Assembly: GCA_023807065.1 (NCBI GenBank) | Contig: JAJJLU010004137.1 | Location: forward strand, 1-17,860 | DNA length: 17,860 nt | Direction of reading: 5' to 3' | Source of the DNA: Isotricha intestinalis | Lineage: Eukaryota; Ciliophora; Litostomatea; Vestibuliferida; Isotrichidae | In this document: positions 15,945 to 17,860 of the stretch, piece by piece | Numbering within the stretch: position 1 is the stretch's first letter | Layout: every line of letters starts with the position of its first letter | Position numbers and translations under genes: made by a program | The notes under the pieces: generated by a model | Seen by the model: the letters and a program-made list of their open reading frames with translations, nothing else | Told to the model about the DNA's origin: nothing | Databases searched by the model: none

Positions 15945-16837
15945 ATGGAGAAAATAGAAATATCTGACCAAATGAAATTCATTGAAAAATTAAATACTTT
16001 TAAAATAAAAAATTCAAATTATGATACAATTATGATTTCAGATTTTGATTATACTCTCTCAGAAAGATATTATAATGGGAAAGAAATGTTTTCAACATAT
16101 TGTTTCATTGATCAATCTGATATTGTAAATCAAAAAAATAGTAATTTTATTTCTGAAAGTCAAAAATTAAAATTAGAATATCTTCCAATTGAAACAAATA
16201 TTCAATTGGATTTTGAATATAGAAAAAAGAAAATTAAAGAATGGTTTATTAAAGCACTTGATTTATATGTTAATCTAAAATTTTCTAAAGAAGAATTAAA
16301 TATTATGATTCAAGGAGAAGCTCAAAAAAATAATTTTATTTTCAGAAAAGGATTAAAAGAGTTATTTCAAAAATTAATAAATTATGATATTCCAATTATT
16401 ATTATTTCAGGTGGATTAGAAAAACCTATTGATGTTATGTTAGAAAGTGTTATAGATAATTATCATCAATTAAAAGAAAAAAACAAAATTATTCTTTTAG
16501 CTAATTCTTTTTTATTTGATAAGAATGGAATTGTAAATGGATATTCAAAACCAGTTATATATACTTTTAATAAAGAAGATATAATTAAAGATGAAATTCA
16601 AAAAAAATATCCTAATGTTAATAAAGTTTTATTATGGGAGATCATTTAAATGATTATGATTCAATAAAAGGACTTAATTTAAAAAGAAATAATATTATTG
16701 GAATTGGATTTATAAATTTATTAGAGAATGAGAGAAAAGAGAAAGAATTTCAATTAATTAAAAACTATAAAGAAATTTATGATATTACTATAATAAATGG
16801 CTCTTTTTCTTATTCAATTATTAGATTTAATATATAA
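15945..16837 (+). CDS. NT5C3: Pyrimidine/cytosolic 5'-nucleotidase III (NT5C3-like), split by a one-base frameshift
   Basis: A haloacid-dehalogenase-fold nucleotidase that would remove the 5'-phosphate from pyrimidine nucleoside monophosphates such as CMP and UMP in the cytosol. The first frame (15945-16649, 234 aa) carries motif I DFDYTLS (33-39; nucleophile D33, acid/base D35), the cap region, motif II IIISGG (152-157; S155), and motif III with K210 in YTFNKED. It then ends as ...KVLLWEII. The second frame (16634-16837) opens with GDHLND, which is motif IV (two metal-binding Asp), and continues to a normal C-terminus. The two frames abut exactly at the place where NT5C3 proteins read LLGDSxGD, so one base is missing near 16620-16639, most simply one G in the GGG at 16636-16638. 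Spanned, the gene is about 297 residues, the usual NT5C3 length. As sequenced, the first product lacks motif IV and should be inactive. No canonical -1 slippery heptamer is present. Family call secure; status (error or pseudogene) open. Confidence 0.88.
16634..16640 (+). other. Frameshift position in the nucleotidase gene
   Basis: The frame changes at ATGGGAG. Upstream codons read TTA-TTA-TGG-GAG-ATC-ATT-TAA; the conserved downstream frame reads GGA-GAT-CAT-TTA-AAT (GDHLN). One extra base before GGA would restore colinearity with the family. The ATG at 16634 is simply the first Met of the downstream frame and is not a likely independent start. Confidence 0.75.
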
Positions 16838-17756
16838 AAAATAAAAGTGAAATGAATCTAAACATTAAAAATATAAATTATTATAATAATAAAAAATTAA
16901 AAGATAATTTTAGTTATTTAGACTATATCAAATTCAATAGAATCAATAAAAGCATATTAACTAAATATCAAATTAAATTTTTTTCAAATGAAAAAATTTT
17001 CTTGTTTTTCATTTTTTTATATTGATAAAAATCACTTTTAAAATAAGATTGTCAGTCATAAATAAATATTTTTTTCAGTATTTTAAAAAAATTATTATAA
17101 AGAGATTATTGAATATTACTCATGGGAAAAATTTGTTACTTTTAAATTCCCTACTTTGAAAACTTTTTAAATTTATGTTTTTATTCGAATTATATAGTAT
17201 AATTAAATATATTATATTCTTTCCCAAATTTAAATATAACATTACATATTTTTCTTTTCATTTTTCTTTTTTATGAACTAAAAAATTTTAAATATTCTTT
17301 AATAAATGAAAGCTTATCTTTATTTTTATAAAAATATCTCTTTTAATTCAATATTAATAATATTATAAATTCTTCCTTCTTGATTTGAAATTAATTCTTT
17401 ATTAATTAAATCATTTTAAATTTAAAATATTAATTAAATTATTTTTTTACTTTGATTATCATTACATTTTTTTTAATTTTTCAAAAAAAGAAAAATTCAT
17501 GTTTTTTTTTGATCAATTTTATATCTTAGCAAAATCTTTCCTATCAAATATTATCTCAGGTTAATAATTTTAATTTATATTTTTCTTTATTTATTGTTCT
17601 CCAAAAAAACATAATTTTAAATATATGAAATTTCATAAACAATTCATTTATTTAATTAAAATTCAAAAAAAGATTTTTGGAAATAAAATTTATAAAAATT
17701 TGGAAATGGTATTTTTAAATTTTTTAATTAAATGATTTTTAAATTTAAATAAAAAA
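16838..17756. other. Gene-free A+T-rich region
   Basis: These 919 bases between two plus-strand features contain no convincing frame. Visible structure is limited to a perfect 16-bp palindrome at 17413-17428 flanked by a 10-base direct repeat, a weak GGGAA/TTCCC pairing near 17125-17151, and long A/T runs. Nothing resembles a tRNA or transposon end. Confidence 0.5.
17401..17438. repeat. 16-bp palindrome between 10-bp direct repeats
   Basis: ATTAATTAAA occurs at 17401-17410 and again at 17429-17438, and the perfect palindrome ATTTTAAATTTAAAAT lies between them at 17413-17428. All bases but one are A or T, so chance is likely. It is recorded because the arrangement is symmetrical. Confidence 0.35.
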
Positions 17757-17860
17757 ATGAATAATAGTCAGAAAATAGAATTACTCAAACAAACAATTGA
17801 AGGTATAAGACAAGATATAGAAAAAATAAAAAATGTAAAAATAAAAATCATAATAAAAAA
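17757..17860 (+). CDS. Possible 5' end of a gene running off the window
   Basis: An ATG preceded by an A-rich leader opens a frame that stays open for 34 codons to the edge of the window. The residues (MNNSQKIELLKQ, then Glu/Ile/Lys/Gln-rich) look like the start of a coiled-coil protein. The stretch is richer in G and C than the spacer before it and has the coding-strand A bias of real genes here. It is too short to name, and A-rich sequence without T avoids stop codons easily, so it may be chance. Confidence 0.4.
   Translation, partial: MNNSQKIELLKQTIEGIRQDIEKIKNVKIKIIIK

Noticed and set aside
16634..16837. Independent small gene of 67 codons
   Set aside because: It begins at catalytic motif IV of the nucleotidase and continues the family alignment, so it is the displaced end of that gene.
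17125..17151. GGGAA...TTCCC hairpin as an RNA gene or terminator
   Set aside because: Only five pairs form, the inner bases do not pair, and nothing around it resembles a known RNA.
1..17860. tRNA, rRNA, CRISPR, transposon ends, viral or defence genes
   Set aside because: Scanning the gaps found no G+C islands, B-box-like words, regularly spaced repeats, terminal inverted repeats with target duplications, or transposase, integrase or polymerase motifs.

Overview
The window is nuclear-type DNA from an extremely A+T-rich single-celled eukaryote (roughly four-fifths A+T by eye). The evidence is eukaryotic protein families: a RING-H2 ubiquitin ligase of the plant BIG BROTHER style, WD40 proteins, a cytosolic-type aspartate aminotransferase, an NT5C3-type pyrimidine 5'-nucleotidase, and membrane proteins with many N-glycosylation sequons. 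Gene spacing is 0.1-1 kb, with no operon pattern, no Shine-Dalgarno sites and A-rich leaders before each ATG. No gene needs an intron. The code is standard: nearly all genes stop at TAA and one at TAG. The species cannot be fixed from the sequence. Anaerobic or amoeboid protists with small intron-poor A+T-rich genomes (for example Anaeramoeba-like, archamoebal, heterolobosean or parabasalid lineages) are guesses only.

Layout. 1-477: A+T-rich leader. 478-1593 (+): unrecognised, cysteine-free, charged protein. 2214-2996 (+): coiled-coil RING-H2 E3 ligase. 3922-5508 (-): coiled-coil WD40 protein. 5928-7239 (-): membrane-anchored metallophosphoesterase-fold protein that lacks its metal ligands and is split by a one-base frameshift in a T11 run. 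8016-10100 (-): five-helix membrane protein with a C-terminal DUF229/sulfatase-like domain. 11029-12240 (+): complete aspartate aminotransferase. 12612-13925 (-): cysteine-rich four-helix membrane glycoprotein. 14043-14957 (-): small WD40 propeller protein. 15945-16837 (+): NT5C3-type 5'-nucleotidase, also split by a one-base frameshift. 17757-17860 (+): possible first codons of a further gene.

The genes do not form a pathway or defence island. They look like an ordinary stretch of protist chromosome mixing housekeeping genes (aminotransferase, nucleotidase, E3 ligase) with lineage-specific membrane and scaffold genes. Three neighbouring minus-strand or near-neighbour membrane genes (metallophosphoesterase-like, DUF229-like, cysteine-rich glycoprotein) probably act on the lumenal or extracellular face, but a shared role is inference.

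Most worth a second look: the phosphoesterase with every metal ligand replaced, the two single-base frameshifts of opposite sign in otherwise coherent genes, the DUF229 domain on a five-helix membrane module, the cysteine-rich glycoprotein, and inverted repeats in the gaps, including a perfect 26-bp A+T palindrome between two convergent genes. I saw no tRNA, rRNA, transposon, CRISPR or viral gene.
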